A stretch of 64,000 nt of DNA from Natronospirillum sp965602035 (GTDB lineage Bacteria; Pseudomonadota; Gammaproteobacteria; Pseudomonadales; Natronospirillaceae): assembly GCA_965602035.1 (NCBI GenBank), contig OZ271919.1:1922001-1986000 (forward strand), given 5' to 3'. A model generated the notes under the pieces. That model saw only the letters and a list, made by a program, of their open reading frames with translations, made no database searches and was not told the DNA's origin. Shown piece by piece: positions 1 through 6,444 of the stretch (positions within the stretch are counted from its first letter, which is position 1; each line of letters begins with the position of its first letter). The translations under genes were made by a program, and so were the position numbers.

Positions 1-704
1 TGAACCGCCTGGGCCGCTGCGAGGAAACCCACGGTGGTGGGCGCCACAATCACGTCCAGGTCCGGGTGGTTGTCGAGCAGAGCGAGCGTTTCACGGTAGC
101 TCTTGTCGGCCAGGTCATCACCGTAAACGGTGTCGACGTGTTCGAGGCGGGGATAGTCCGGCAGCACCTTCATCATTTCTTCGATCCAGACGTTCTGGTT
201 CGTCGATGTCGGCGTCGCACTCATAATGGCGAACTGCCCTTCATCCTTGCCCGCCGCATCCAGTGCGTCCTCGGCCAGGCGGATGTTCATTTCACCGATC
301 AGCGAGTTGCTGGACGGATTGAGATGGATTTCCCGGCCTGCCGGCGCGACGCCCGAGTCCCAGGAAATGACTTCAATCCCCCGGCGCTGCGCGCGTTGCA
401 GTATCGGCACCAGCGCATTGGCGTCGTTGGCAGATACGGCTATTGCATCGACATTCTGGGCAATCAGTGAGGTAATCACTTCAATCTGTCCCTCTGCCGT
501 TGTTGAGGTAGGGCCGGTATAGATTACTTCCACGTTACCGATCTCTTCCGCGGCTTCCTGCGCTCCCTCATAGGCGGCTTCGAAGAAGCCGTTGCCGAGT
601 GACTTCACCACCAGTGCAATGCGCTTTTCCTGTGCCTGGGCCTGTGCTCCCAGCACCAGGGCCGAGCCGGCCAACAATACGGTAAGCAGTTTTCTGACGC
701 TCAT
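1..704 (-). CDS. rhaS: Rhamnose ABC transporter substrate-binding protein, partial (cut by left edge)
   Basis: Periplasmic sugar-binding protein of the RbsB/RhaS type, expected to deliver L-rhamnose to an inner-membrane ABC permease. About 234 N-terminal residues are visible; the rest lies left of the window. It opens with a signal peptide (MSVRKLLTVLLAGSALVLG, ending near AQAQA), followed by the usual first lobe (IALVVKSLGNGFFEAAYEG) and the sugar-contact region AVSANDANALVPILQRA. The start is set by AGGAG seven bases upstream of the ATG. It lies 52 bp downstream of the DeoR-type regulator on the same strand, so the two are probably one operon, with the other transporter genes expected further left. 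The rhamnose assignment rests on family resemblance plus the adjacent rhaD and rhaI; another sugar of the same class is possible. Confidence 0.88.
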   Translation of the reverse strand, partial: MSVRKLLTVLLAGSALVLGAQAQAQEKRIALVVKSLGNGFFEAAYEGAQEAAEEIGNVEVIYTGPTSTTAEGQIEVITSLIAQNVDAIAVSANDANALVPILQRAQRRGIEVISWDSGVAPAGREIHLNPSSNSLIGEMNIRLAEDALDAAGKDEGQFAIMSATPTSTNQNVWIEEMMKVLPDYPRLEHVDTVYGDDLADKSYRETLALLDNHPDLDVIVAPTTVGFLAAAQAV

Positions 705-756
705 GGGTATCTCCTGTTTATTGTTGTGCCCCCTTGCAGCGCCAGCCGGTGTCCGG

Positions 757-1569
757 TCAGTCTGCGCCGCTCGGGGCTTTCTCCGTTGCGCTGGCCATGT
801 CGTCAGCAACAATTAACTGACAGCCAGCTTCTTCGAGCATTTTTACGTTTTCCTCGTCGATTCCTGCGTCCGTTATCACCACGTCGATGCGGCTCAGCGA
901 ACACAGAATCAGGTTGGTACGCTGCTGAAACTTGGTGCTGTCGATCAGAAGAATTCTCTGCTCCGCCTGATCCATCAGCTTCATTTCAGCCTGTACCACC
1001 AGCGGATCGGCCTCTAGCACCCCCTGAGGGCTCACACCCTGGGCACCGAGAAACAGTTTTGAGGCATAGAACTGGGACGACACATCGTTCGGGAACGGAC
1101 TCAGTATGATGTTCTGTTCCTGATACACCGTGCCTCCCGGCAGAGTGACGATGTTTCTGCTGTGCTTCAGCAGATGCTCCGCCATCACGAACGAGTTGGT
1201 GAGAATCTGCATGCGCCGTGCGCGCAGAAACTCAGTCATAAAAAACGTGGTAGTTCCGCCGTTGATAATGATCGACTGACCATCTTCACACAGATCCACC
1301 GCGGCCCTGGCGATCGCTCGCTTGGCCTTCGCGTTTATGGACTGGTTGACCGAATACGGTCGCCCGACCAGACTCGCCCGGCTTGGCGGGTGCATTGCCT
1401 CCGCACCGCCACGCACCTTTTGCAGCTTACGCTGCTTATGCAGGTAATTGATGTCCCGCCGTATGGTCGCTTCTGAGACGCCCAGCAAATCTACCAGGTA
1501 GCCAAGAGTGACAATCGGTTTTTCATCAACCTCTGCCAGTATTATTCTATGCCTTTCAATTTCATGCAT
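757..1569 (-). CDS. rhaR: DeoR/GlpR-family transcriptional regulator, probable rhamnose repressor RhaR
   Basis: A 270-residue DeoR-family regulator. An N-terminal winged helix-turn-helix (residues 1-57, with the family signature VSEATIRRDINYLHKQRKL) is followed by the sugar-phosphate-sensing DeoRC domain (residues 80-235, with INGGTTTFFMTEFL and LFLGAQGVSPQGVL). In rhizobia a DeoR-type RhaR controls a rhaRSTPQUK operon divergent from rhaDI, and the same arrangement is seen here: this gene precedes rhaS and faces rhaD across a 214-bp promoter region. It is inferred to repress both directions and to be released by a phosphorylated rhamnose intermediate; the ligand cannot be read from the sequence. 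It is distinct from the AraC-type RhaR/RhaS activators of E. coli. Confidence 0.88.
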   Translation of the reverse strand: MHEIERHRIILAEVDEKPIVTLGYLVDLLGVSEATIRRDINYLHKQRKLQKVRGGAEAMHPPSRASLVGRPYSVNQSINAKAKRAIARAAVDLCEDGQSIIINGGTTTFFMTEFLRARRMQILTNSFVMAEHLLKHSRNIVTLPGGTVYQEQNIILSPFPNDVSSQFYASKLFLGAQGVSPQGVLEADPLVVQAEMKLMDQAEQRILLIDSTKFQQRTNLILCSLSRIDVVITDAGIDEENVKMLEEAGCQLIVADDMASATEKAPSGAD

Positions 1570-1587
1570 TTCCGATCCACTCCAATC

Positions 1588-1615
1588 ATACTAGCGGTCA
1601 AATTTTCATTTTCAA
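1588..1615 (-). promoter_or_regulatory. Sigma70-type promoter for rhaR-rhaS
   Basis: On the minus strand, TTGAAA (1610-1615) and TAGTAT (1588-1593) are separated by 16 bp, directly upstream of the regulator start at 1569. The -35 box lies inside an 18-bp operator-like repeat. Inferred from consensus match and position only. Confidence 0.6.
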
Positions 1616-1655
1616 GCAAAATATGGCGCATTTTTGATTGAACGTGAAATTTTGA
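1598..1655. promoter_or_regulatory. Paired inverted operator-like repeats for RhaR
   Basis: Two copies of an 18-bp motif TTGAA-N2-TGAAA-N2-TTGA lie in opposite orientation, at 1598-1615 (minus strand) and 1638-1655 (plus strand), matching at 15 of 18 positions. Each copy covers the -35 box and first half of the spacer of one of the two divergent promoters. Their centres are 40 bp apart, close to four helical turns, so both face the same side of the DNA. This is the obvious binding site for the adjacent DeoR-type regulator; binding itself is inferred. Confidence 0.62.
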
Positions 1656-1666
1656 TGCGCTATATT
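1638..1666 (+). promoter_or_regulatory. Sigma70-type promoter for rhaD-rhaI
   Basis: TTGAAC (1638-1643) and TATATT (1661-1666) with an ideal 17-bp spacer, putting the start of transcription near 1673 and leaving a leader of about 110 nt before the rhaD ATG. The -35 box is embedded in the second copy of the operator-like repeat, so bound repressor would block polymerase. Confidence 0.72.
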
Positions 1667-1783
1667 CGTTTAAAACCTGTCATCTGCGCTCAGTGCCTGA
1701 CAATCATATCGACAATTGGCATCCCGTGCCCAGCCTGACAGGCCAGAAAACAAATCAGTTGATCTCAGCGAGGAGCCCCCGCG

Positions 1784-3883
1784 ATGGCAAACCAATCATC
1801 ACGCAACGTGCCGAATCTTTGGGACGACGCCAAGGCGGCGTCACTGTCTGATCCGGAATTGCTGCAATACCGTTCCAACCTGCTCGGCTCTGACATGCGC
1901 GTGACCAATTATGGTGGCGGCAATACCTCAGCCAAGATCGTCTGCCCGGACCCGCTCACCGGCGAAGACGCCGAGATTCTATGGGTCAAGGGCTCCGGTG
2001 GAGACATTGGCAGCATGGGTCTGGATGGATTCGCGACGCTGTATATGGATAAGCTCCGAGACCTCAAGAAGCTCTACCGCGGTCTGGAGCACGAAGATGA
2101 AATGGTCGGGTACCTCCCGCACTGCACGTACAACCTGAACACACGGGCGGCCAGCATCGACACGCCCCTGCACGCCTACCTGCCGTGGAAGCATGTGGAC
2201 CATCTGCACCCGGACGCGGTGATTGCAATCGCCGCCTCACGGAACAGCCGCGAGCTCACAGAGGAAATCTATTGCGATGAAATCGGCTGGCTCCCGTGGC
2301 TCAGGCCGGGCTACCAGCTGGGTATGGAGCTGGAAAAAATAGCGACCGCCAAGCCACACCTGCGTGGTGTCGTTCTGGAAGCACACGGCCTGTTTACGTG
2401 GGGAGACAGCAGTAAAGAATGCTACGAGACCTCACTGGAAATGATCAACAAGGCACAGGCCTGGCTGGATCAGAAACTGGAAGGCGTTCCCGCCTTCGGC
2501 GGCGCGGTGCACTCTGCACTGGACGCCGAACGGCGCCGGGCCGTTGCTGCCAGGCTCATGCCCGTTATCCGTGGCAAAACGAGCGCCAATCAACGGCAGG
2601 TAGGGCACTTCAACGACGCACCGGAAGTCCTGGAATTCGTTAATTCGAAGAACCTGGAGCCCCTGGCCGAACTCGGGACGTCGTGCCCGGACCACTTTCT
2701 GCGCACGAAAATCAAGCCACTGGTCATTAACTACGACCCGTCGGCAGACAATCTCGACGATGTCATCAGCGGCCTGGACGAACAACTGGCCCAGTACAAC
2801 GCCGACTATGCCGCCTATTATGAACGGTGCAAGCGGTCCAATAGCCCGGCGATGCGTGACTCCAACCCGGTGGTCTACCTGATTCCCGGGGTCGGCATGC
2901 TGACATTCGCAAAAGACAAGGGAACGGCCCGCGTCGCCGGCGAGTTCTACATCAACGCCATCAACGTGATGCGCGGTGCCTCAGGGGTCAGCGAGTACAT
3001 GGGTCTCCCCGAGCAGGAAGCCTTTGATATTGAGTACTGGTTGCTTGAAGAGGCCAAGCTGCAACGCATGCCCAAACCGAAATCGCTGGCAGGGCGCATT
3101 GCGCTTGTGACCGGAGGTGCCGGCGGGATTGGCCAGGCAACCGCGGACCGCCTGATGGAAGAAGGTGCCTGCGTGGTTCTGATGGATATTGACCAACAGG
3201 CGCTGAACGAAGCGCAGGAAGCTTTTGCCAGCCAGCATGGGAAAGACCGGGTTCGCACGGTGCATATGGATGTCACTGACGAGCAGTCCGTGAGCACGGC
3301 TCTCCAGGAGGCTGCCGTTGAATTCGGAGGCCTGGATATCGTGGTGTCCAATGCCGGCATTGCGTCATCAGCCCCACTGGATGAAACCTCGCTCGATCTT
3401 TGGCACCGCAACCAGAATATTCTGGTGACCGGGTATTTCCTCGTCGCACGTGAATCCTTCAAGCTGCTGAAGGCACAGAATTTCGGGGGCTCCATGGTGT
3501 TTATCGGCAGCAAGAATGGCCTGGTGGCATCGGCCAACGCCTCCGCCTACTGCACCGCCAAGGCTGCTGAACTGCAGCTGTCGCGTAGCGTGGCGCTGGA
3601 AGGCGCGCCGTTAGGCATCCGTTCCAATGTGGTCAACCCGGACGCCGTCATACGGGGCTCCAAAATCTGGACTGGCAAATGGAAAGAAGAACGCGCTGCG
3701 GCCTACAACCTGGACTCGGACGAGCTTGAGGAGCATTACCGCCAGCGGAGCATGCTGAAGCTCAGTGTCCTGCCTGAGGACATTGCCGAGGCGGTTTATT
3801 TCTTTGCCTCAGATCAGTCGGCCAAATCCACCGGCAACATTATTAACGTTGATGCCGGGCATGCCCCGTCATTCACGCGATAA
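1784..3883 (+). CDS. rhaD: Bifunctional rhamnulose-1-phosphate aldolase / lactaldehyde (short-chain) dehydrogenase
   Basis: A fused 699-residue enzyme of L-rhamnose catabolism. The N-terminal class II aldolase domain (about residues 20-420, with RVTNYGGGNTSAK and a metal-site region DTPLHAYLPWKHVDH) should split rhamnulose-1-phosphate into dihydroxyacetone phosphate and L-lactaldehyde. The C-terminal short-chain dehydrogenase domain (about 437-699) has the nucleotide-binding motif VTGGAGGIG near residue 443 and the catalytic pair in SAYCTAKAA near 588-592; it should oxidise lactaldehyde to lactate. The length and fusion match the RhaD/RhaE family of rhizobia and many other bacteria, not the stand-alone E. 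coli RhaD. The ATG is preceded by GAGGAG. rhaI follows after 27 bp, so they form one operon. A shorter out-of-frame reading from 1716 is a shadow. Confidence 0.95.
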   Translation: MANQSSRNVPNLWDDAKAASLSDPELLQYRSNLLGSDMRVTNYGGGNTSAKIVCPDPLTGEDAEILWVKGSGGDIGSMGLDGFATLYMDKLRDLKKLYRGLEHEDEMVGYLPHCTYNLNTRAASIDTPLHAYLPWKHVDHLHPDAVIAIAASRNSRELTEEIYCDEIGWLPWLRPGYQLGMELEKIATAKPHLRGVVLEAHGLFTWGDSSKECYETSLEMINKAQAWLDQKLEGVPAFGGAVHSALDAERRRAVAARLMPVIRGKTSANQRQVGHFNDAPEVLEFVNSKNLEPLAELGTSCPDHFLRTKIKPLVINYDPSADNLDDVISGLDEQLAQYNADYAAYYERCKRSNSPAMRDSNPVVYLIPGVGMLTFAKDKGTARVAGEFYINAINVMRGASGVSEYMGLPEQEAFDIEYWLLEEAKLQRMPKPKSLAGRIALVTGGAGGIGQATADRLMEEGACVVLMDIDQQALNEAQEAFASQHGKDRVRTVHMDVTDEQSVSTALQEAAVEFGGLDIVVSNAGIASSAPLDETSLDLWHRNQNILVTGYFLVARESFKLLKAQNFGGSMVFIGSKNGLVASANASAYCTAKAAELQLSRSVALEGAPLGIRSNVVNPDAVIRGSKIWTGKWKEERAAAYNLDSDELEEHYRQRSMLKLSVLPEDIAEAVYFFASDQSAKSTGNIINVDAGHAPSFTR

Positions 3884-3910
3884 ACCGGCCAGCAGAACGG
3901 AGACAGAACC

Positions 3911-5197
3911 ATGACGACAATAACGCCGGACCAGATCAACCAGCATAATTCATCACGTGAGTCGACTCTCAAGGCCGATTACGACGCGCTCGCCGGGCGG
4001 CTTCAGCGCCAGGGAGTGGACATTGAAGCCGTCACCCGACAGGTACAGGATTTCGCGGTGGCACTCCCTTCCTGGGGCGTAGGCACAGGCGGCACCCGCT
4101 TCGCCCGCTTCCCGGGCATCGGTGAACCGCGCAATATCTTTGAAAAACTGGACGACTGTGCGGTCATCAATAATCTGAGTCGGGCCACGCCGACCGTGTC
4201 GTTGCATATCCCGTGGGACAAGCCGAATGACCCGGCGGAGCTCCGGGAATACGGTCACAGCCTTGGCCTGGGCTTTGATGCCATGAACTCCAATACATTT
4301 CAGGATCAGCCCGACCAGGAGAACTCCTACAAGTTCGGCAGTCTGACCCATACGGAACAGGCCATCCGTGAGCAGGCCATCGCGCACAATGTCGAGGTCA
4401 TCGAGCTCGGCCGGAAACTGGGATCCAAAGCACTGACCGTGTGGGTCGGCGACGGCTCCAACTTCCCGGGTCAGCAGCATTTCCGCGGCGCCTTCAGCCG
4501 CTACCTTGATAGCGCGAAGGCCATTTACAATGCCATGCCGGACGACTGGAACATGCTGCTCGAACATAAGATATTCGAGCCGGCGTTCTATTCCACCGTC
4601 ATCCAGGACTGGGGCAGCAGCTACCTGGCCGCAAAGGAGACCGGAGAGCGCTGCCTGTCACTGGTTGATCTCGGGCACCACGCCCCGACGGTCAATATTG
4701 AAATGATCGTGGCGCGGCTCGCTCAGTTCGGCAAGCTCGGCGGATTTCATTTCAACGACAGCAAATATGGCGACGACGATCTGGACAGCGGCTCCATTGC
4801 GCCCTACCAACTGTTCCTGATCTTCAACGAGCTGGTGGACTTCGCACGGGATGAACCGGCGTTTGCGCCTTTCTACATGCTGGACCAGTCGCACAATGTG
4901 ACGGATCCGGTCGAGAGCCTGATGTACAGTGCCGCCGAAGTTCAGCGAGCCTATGCCCGGGCCCTGCTGGTGGATCGAAGCGCGCTCGCCGCGTATCAAC
5001 ACGACAATGACGCGCTGATGGCACAGGGCACACTGAAAGCCGCATTCAATCAGGACGTGGAACCCATCCTCCAGATGGCCCGGCTGATGTCTGGCGGAGC
5101 CATAGACCCCGTCACGGCATACCGTGAGTCCGGTTATCGGAAGTCTGTGGCCGCGGATCGGCCCTCTGCAGGCGGCTCGGGCTCCGGAATCGTCTGA
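3911..5197 (+). CDS. rhaI: L-rhamnose catabolism isomerase (non-E. coli type)
   Basis: A 428-residue xylose-isomerase-like TIM-barrel protein matching the RhaI family (rhizobial and Pseudomonas stutzeri type), which interconverts L-rhamnose and L-rhamnulose using divalent metal. Conserved stretches include GIGEPRNIFEKLDDC, LHIPWDKP, LTVWVGDGSNFPGQQHFRG, LLEHKIFEPAFYSTV and GGFHFNDSKYGDDDLDSGS; the acidic and histidine residues in the last three are the probable metal ligands. The start has GGAGA upstream and lies 27 bp after rhaD. The kinase that must act between this enzyme and the aldolase is not in the window and is probably in the rhaS operon to the left. Confidence 0.95.
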   Translation: MTTITPDQINQHNSSRESTLKADYDALAGRLQRQGVDIEAVTRQVQDFAVALPSWGVGTGGTRFARFPGIGEPRNIFEKLDDCAVINNLSRATPTVSLHIPWDKPNDPAELREYGHSLGLGFDAMNSNTFQDQPDQENSYKFGSLTHTEQAIREQAIAHNVEVIELGRKLGSKALTVWVGDGSNFPGQQHFRGAFSRYLDSAKAIYNAMPDDWNMLLEHKIFEPAFYSTVIQDWGSSYLAAKETGERCLSLVDLGHHAPTVNIEMIVARLAQFGKLGGFHFNDSKYGDDDLDSGSIAPYQLFLIFNELVDFARDEPAFAPFYMLDQSHNVTDPVESLMYSAAEVQRAYARALLVDRSALAAYQHDNDALMAQGTLKAAFNQDVEPILQMARLMSGGAIDPVTAYRESGYRKSVAADRPSAGGSGSGIV

Positions 5198-5208
5198 CGA
5201 GGTGCCCT

Positions 5209-5224
5209 GCACCACCCGTGGTGC
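5209..5224. terminator. Short hairpin between convergent rhaI and lacI-type genes
   Basis: GCACCAC and GTGGTGC form a perfect inverted repeat with only CC between them, sitting in the 29-bp gap between two converging genes. There is no T run on either side, so it is a possible bidirectional stop or processing hairpin rather than a canonical intrinsic terminator. Confidence 0.35.
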
Positions 5225-5226
5225 GC

Positions 5227-6258
5227 CTATGTGGCGCGCCTGCGGGAACTGCTGCGAACGACGAGAACCGGTTCATACAGGGTATGCACCGGCTCTGCCC
5301 GTCCCTCGATTCGCTCCAGCAATAATCGTGCGGCCTCGAGCCCAAGCTGGTGCCCCGACTGGTTCAGGCTGCTCAGGCCTACCGGACGCAGCCGGTCGTC
5401 AAAGGTATTATCAAAACCAACCACCGCGAGCTCGTCTGGGACACGGATACCCAGCTCCCGGGCGACCTCGAATACCTGCAGCGCCACCATGTCGCTCCAG
5501 CAGAATAGTCCATCGGGCCGCTGGTTCCCTTTTGTCAGAAGATCACGGATAACGGCCTCGGTCGCGCCCGGGTCGAATTCGCCATAGTGGAGCAGACCGG
5601 ACGACGCATCAAACCCGTGATGTTTAAGGCCTTGCCTAAACCCTAGTTCACGCTGACGTATCACATCCGAGGTGCCCGGTTCCGGGAGTGCCTGCGACAA
5701 CATGACGACCCGTCGGCACCCTTGCTCCACCAAATGGCTGACCGCCAGCCTGGCACCCATCTGATCATCGAAGTTGGCGGTGTCAAAAGCCTGTTCCTCG
5801 GGACAGTGATGAGCCAGAACACAGGTAGGCACCTGTCGGGCGAACGTGTCGATGCGCTGGCTCGGGAGCCGTGGGCCGATCATGATCAATCCGTCCATCT
5901 GGCGATCAATCATGGCATTGATCAGGGCGGTTTCCAGCGGCTCCTGCGACTGACCGACGCCTAGCAACGGCTGGTATCCGGTTCCGTCGAAGCCTTCGAA
6001 TATGCCGTCGAAGATGTTCGGCAGATACGGGTTCCGCAGGTCGTTCTGTACCACTCCAACCGTGTAGGTCTTTCCGCGCAATCCACGAGCCGCCATGTGT
6101 GGTCGATAACCGAGTCGTTTGATCGACGCTTCCACCTTTTCCCGCATGGCATCACTCACGCCATAGGAGCGGCGCAGCACCTTCGAGACGGCCGCCACGG
6201 ACACGTTCGCATCCTCGGCAACATTGCGAATAGTCACCCGCCGTGTTCGACCGTTCAT
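5227..6258 (-). CDS. LacI-family transcriptional regulator of the rhamnoside module
   Basis: A 343-residue LacI/GalR repressor. The DNA-binding headpiece is clear (TIRNVAEDANVSVAAVSKVL, then the hinge region RLGYRPHMAARGL), followed by a periplasmic-binding-protein-like sensor domain (YTVGVVQNDLRNPYLPNIFDG to VVGFDNTFDDRLRPVGLSSL). An upstream GTG at 6285 would add nine residues but has no ribosome site, while the ATG at 6258 has GAGGGG upstream, so I use the latter. It is divergent from the alpha-L-rhamnosidase gene, and the shared promoter region carries CG-centred palindromes of LacI type. It probably represses the rhamnosidase-transporter operon; the inducer is unknown but likely a rhamnoside or rhamnose. 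Confidence 0.9.
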   Translation of the reverse strand: MNGRTRRVTIRNVAEDANVSVAAVSKVLRRSYGVSDAMREKVEASIKRLGYRPHMAARGLRGKTYTVGVVQNDLRNPYLPNIFDGIFEGFDGTGYQPLLGVGQSQEPLETALINAMIDRQMDGLIMIGPRLPSQRIDTFARQVPTCVLAHHCPEEQAFDTANFDDQMGARLAVSHLVEQGCRRVVMLSQALPEPGTSDVIRQRELGFRQGLKHHGFDASSGLLHYGEFDPGATEAVIRDLLTKGNQRPDGLFCWSDMVALQVFEVARELGIRVPDELAVVGFDNTFDDRLRPVGLSSLNQSGHQLGLEAARLLLERIEGRAEPVHTLYEPVLVVRSSSRRRAT

Positions 6259-6289
6259 GGTGTTCGATACCCCTCGCCATGACACTTAT

Positions 6290-6299
6290 TGAGCGCTGA
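6290..6299. promoter_or_regulatory. Candidate LacI-type operator near the regulator start
   Basis: TGAGCGCTGA fits the general LacI-family half-site scheme TNANCGNTNA with a central CG. It lies 32 bp upstream of the regulator ATG, where binding would be autoregulatory. Short, so low confidence. Confidence 0.35.
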
Positions 6300-6332
6300 T
6301 GACAGATAATAATGTTTTTTGACATTTTTTTC

Positions 6333-6360
6333 TTGCAATTTGCCGCACCCCGATTATCCT
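6333..6360 (+). promoter_or_regulatory. Sigma70-type promoter for the rhamnosidase operon
   Basis: TTGCAA (6333-6338) and TATCCT (6355-6360) with a 16-bp spacer put the transcription start near 6367, giving a leader of about 78 nt before the GH78 ATG. The AACGTT palindrome just downstream overlaps the predicted start site. Confidence 0.6.
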
Positions 6361-6364
6361 GAAA

Positions 6365-6378
6365 TGTAGAACGTTACA
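6365..6378. promoter_or_regulatory. Candidate LacI-type operator over the transcription start
   Basis: TGTAGAACGTTACA has TGTA/TACA ends and a perfect AACGTT core centred on CG at 6372-6373, typical of LacI-family operators. It starts 5 bp after the -10 box of the rhamnosidase promoter, the classical position for repression by blocking initiation. Confidence 0.5.
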
Positions 6379-6444
6379 CAAAAACAAAGACGACGCTGCC
6401 ATCTCCGATCCGCATCTTGCAATGGCAGCAATGGAGAATTCTGA

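Noticed and set aside
3953..4567. 204-codon minus-strand reading frame
   Set aside because: Antisense shadow of rhaI.
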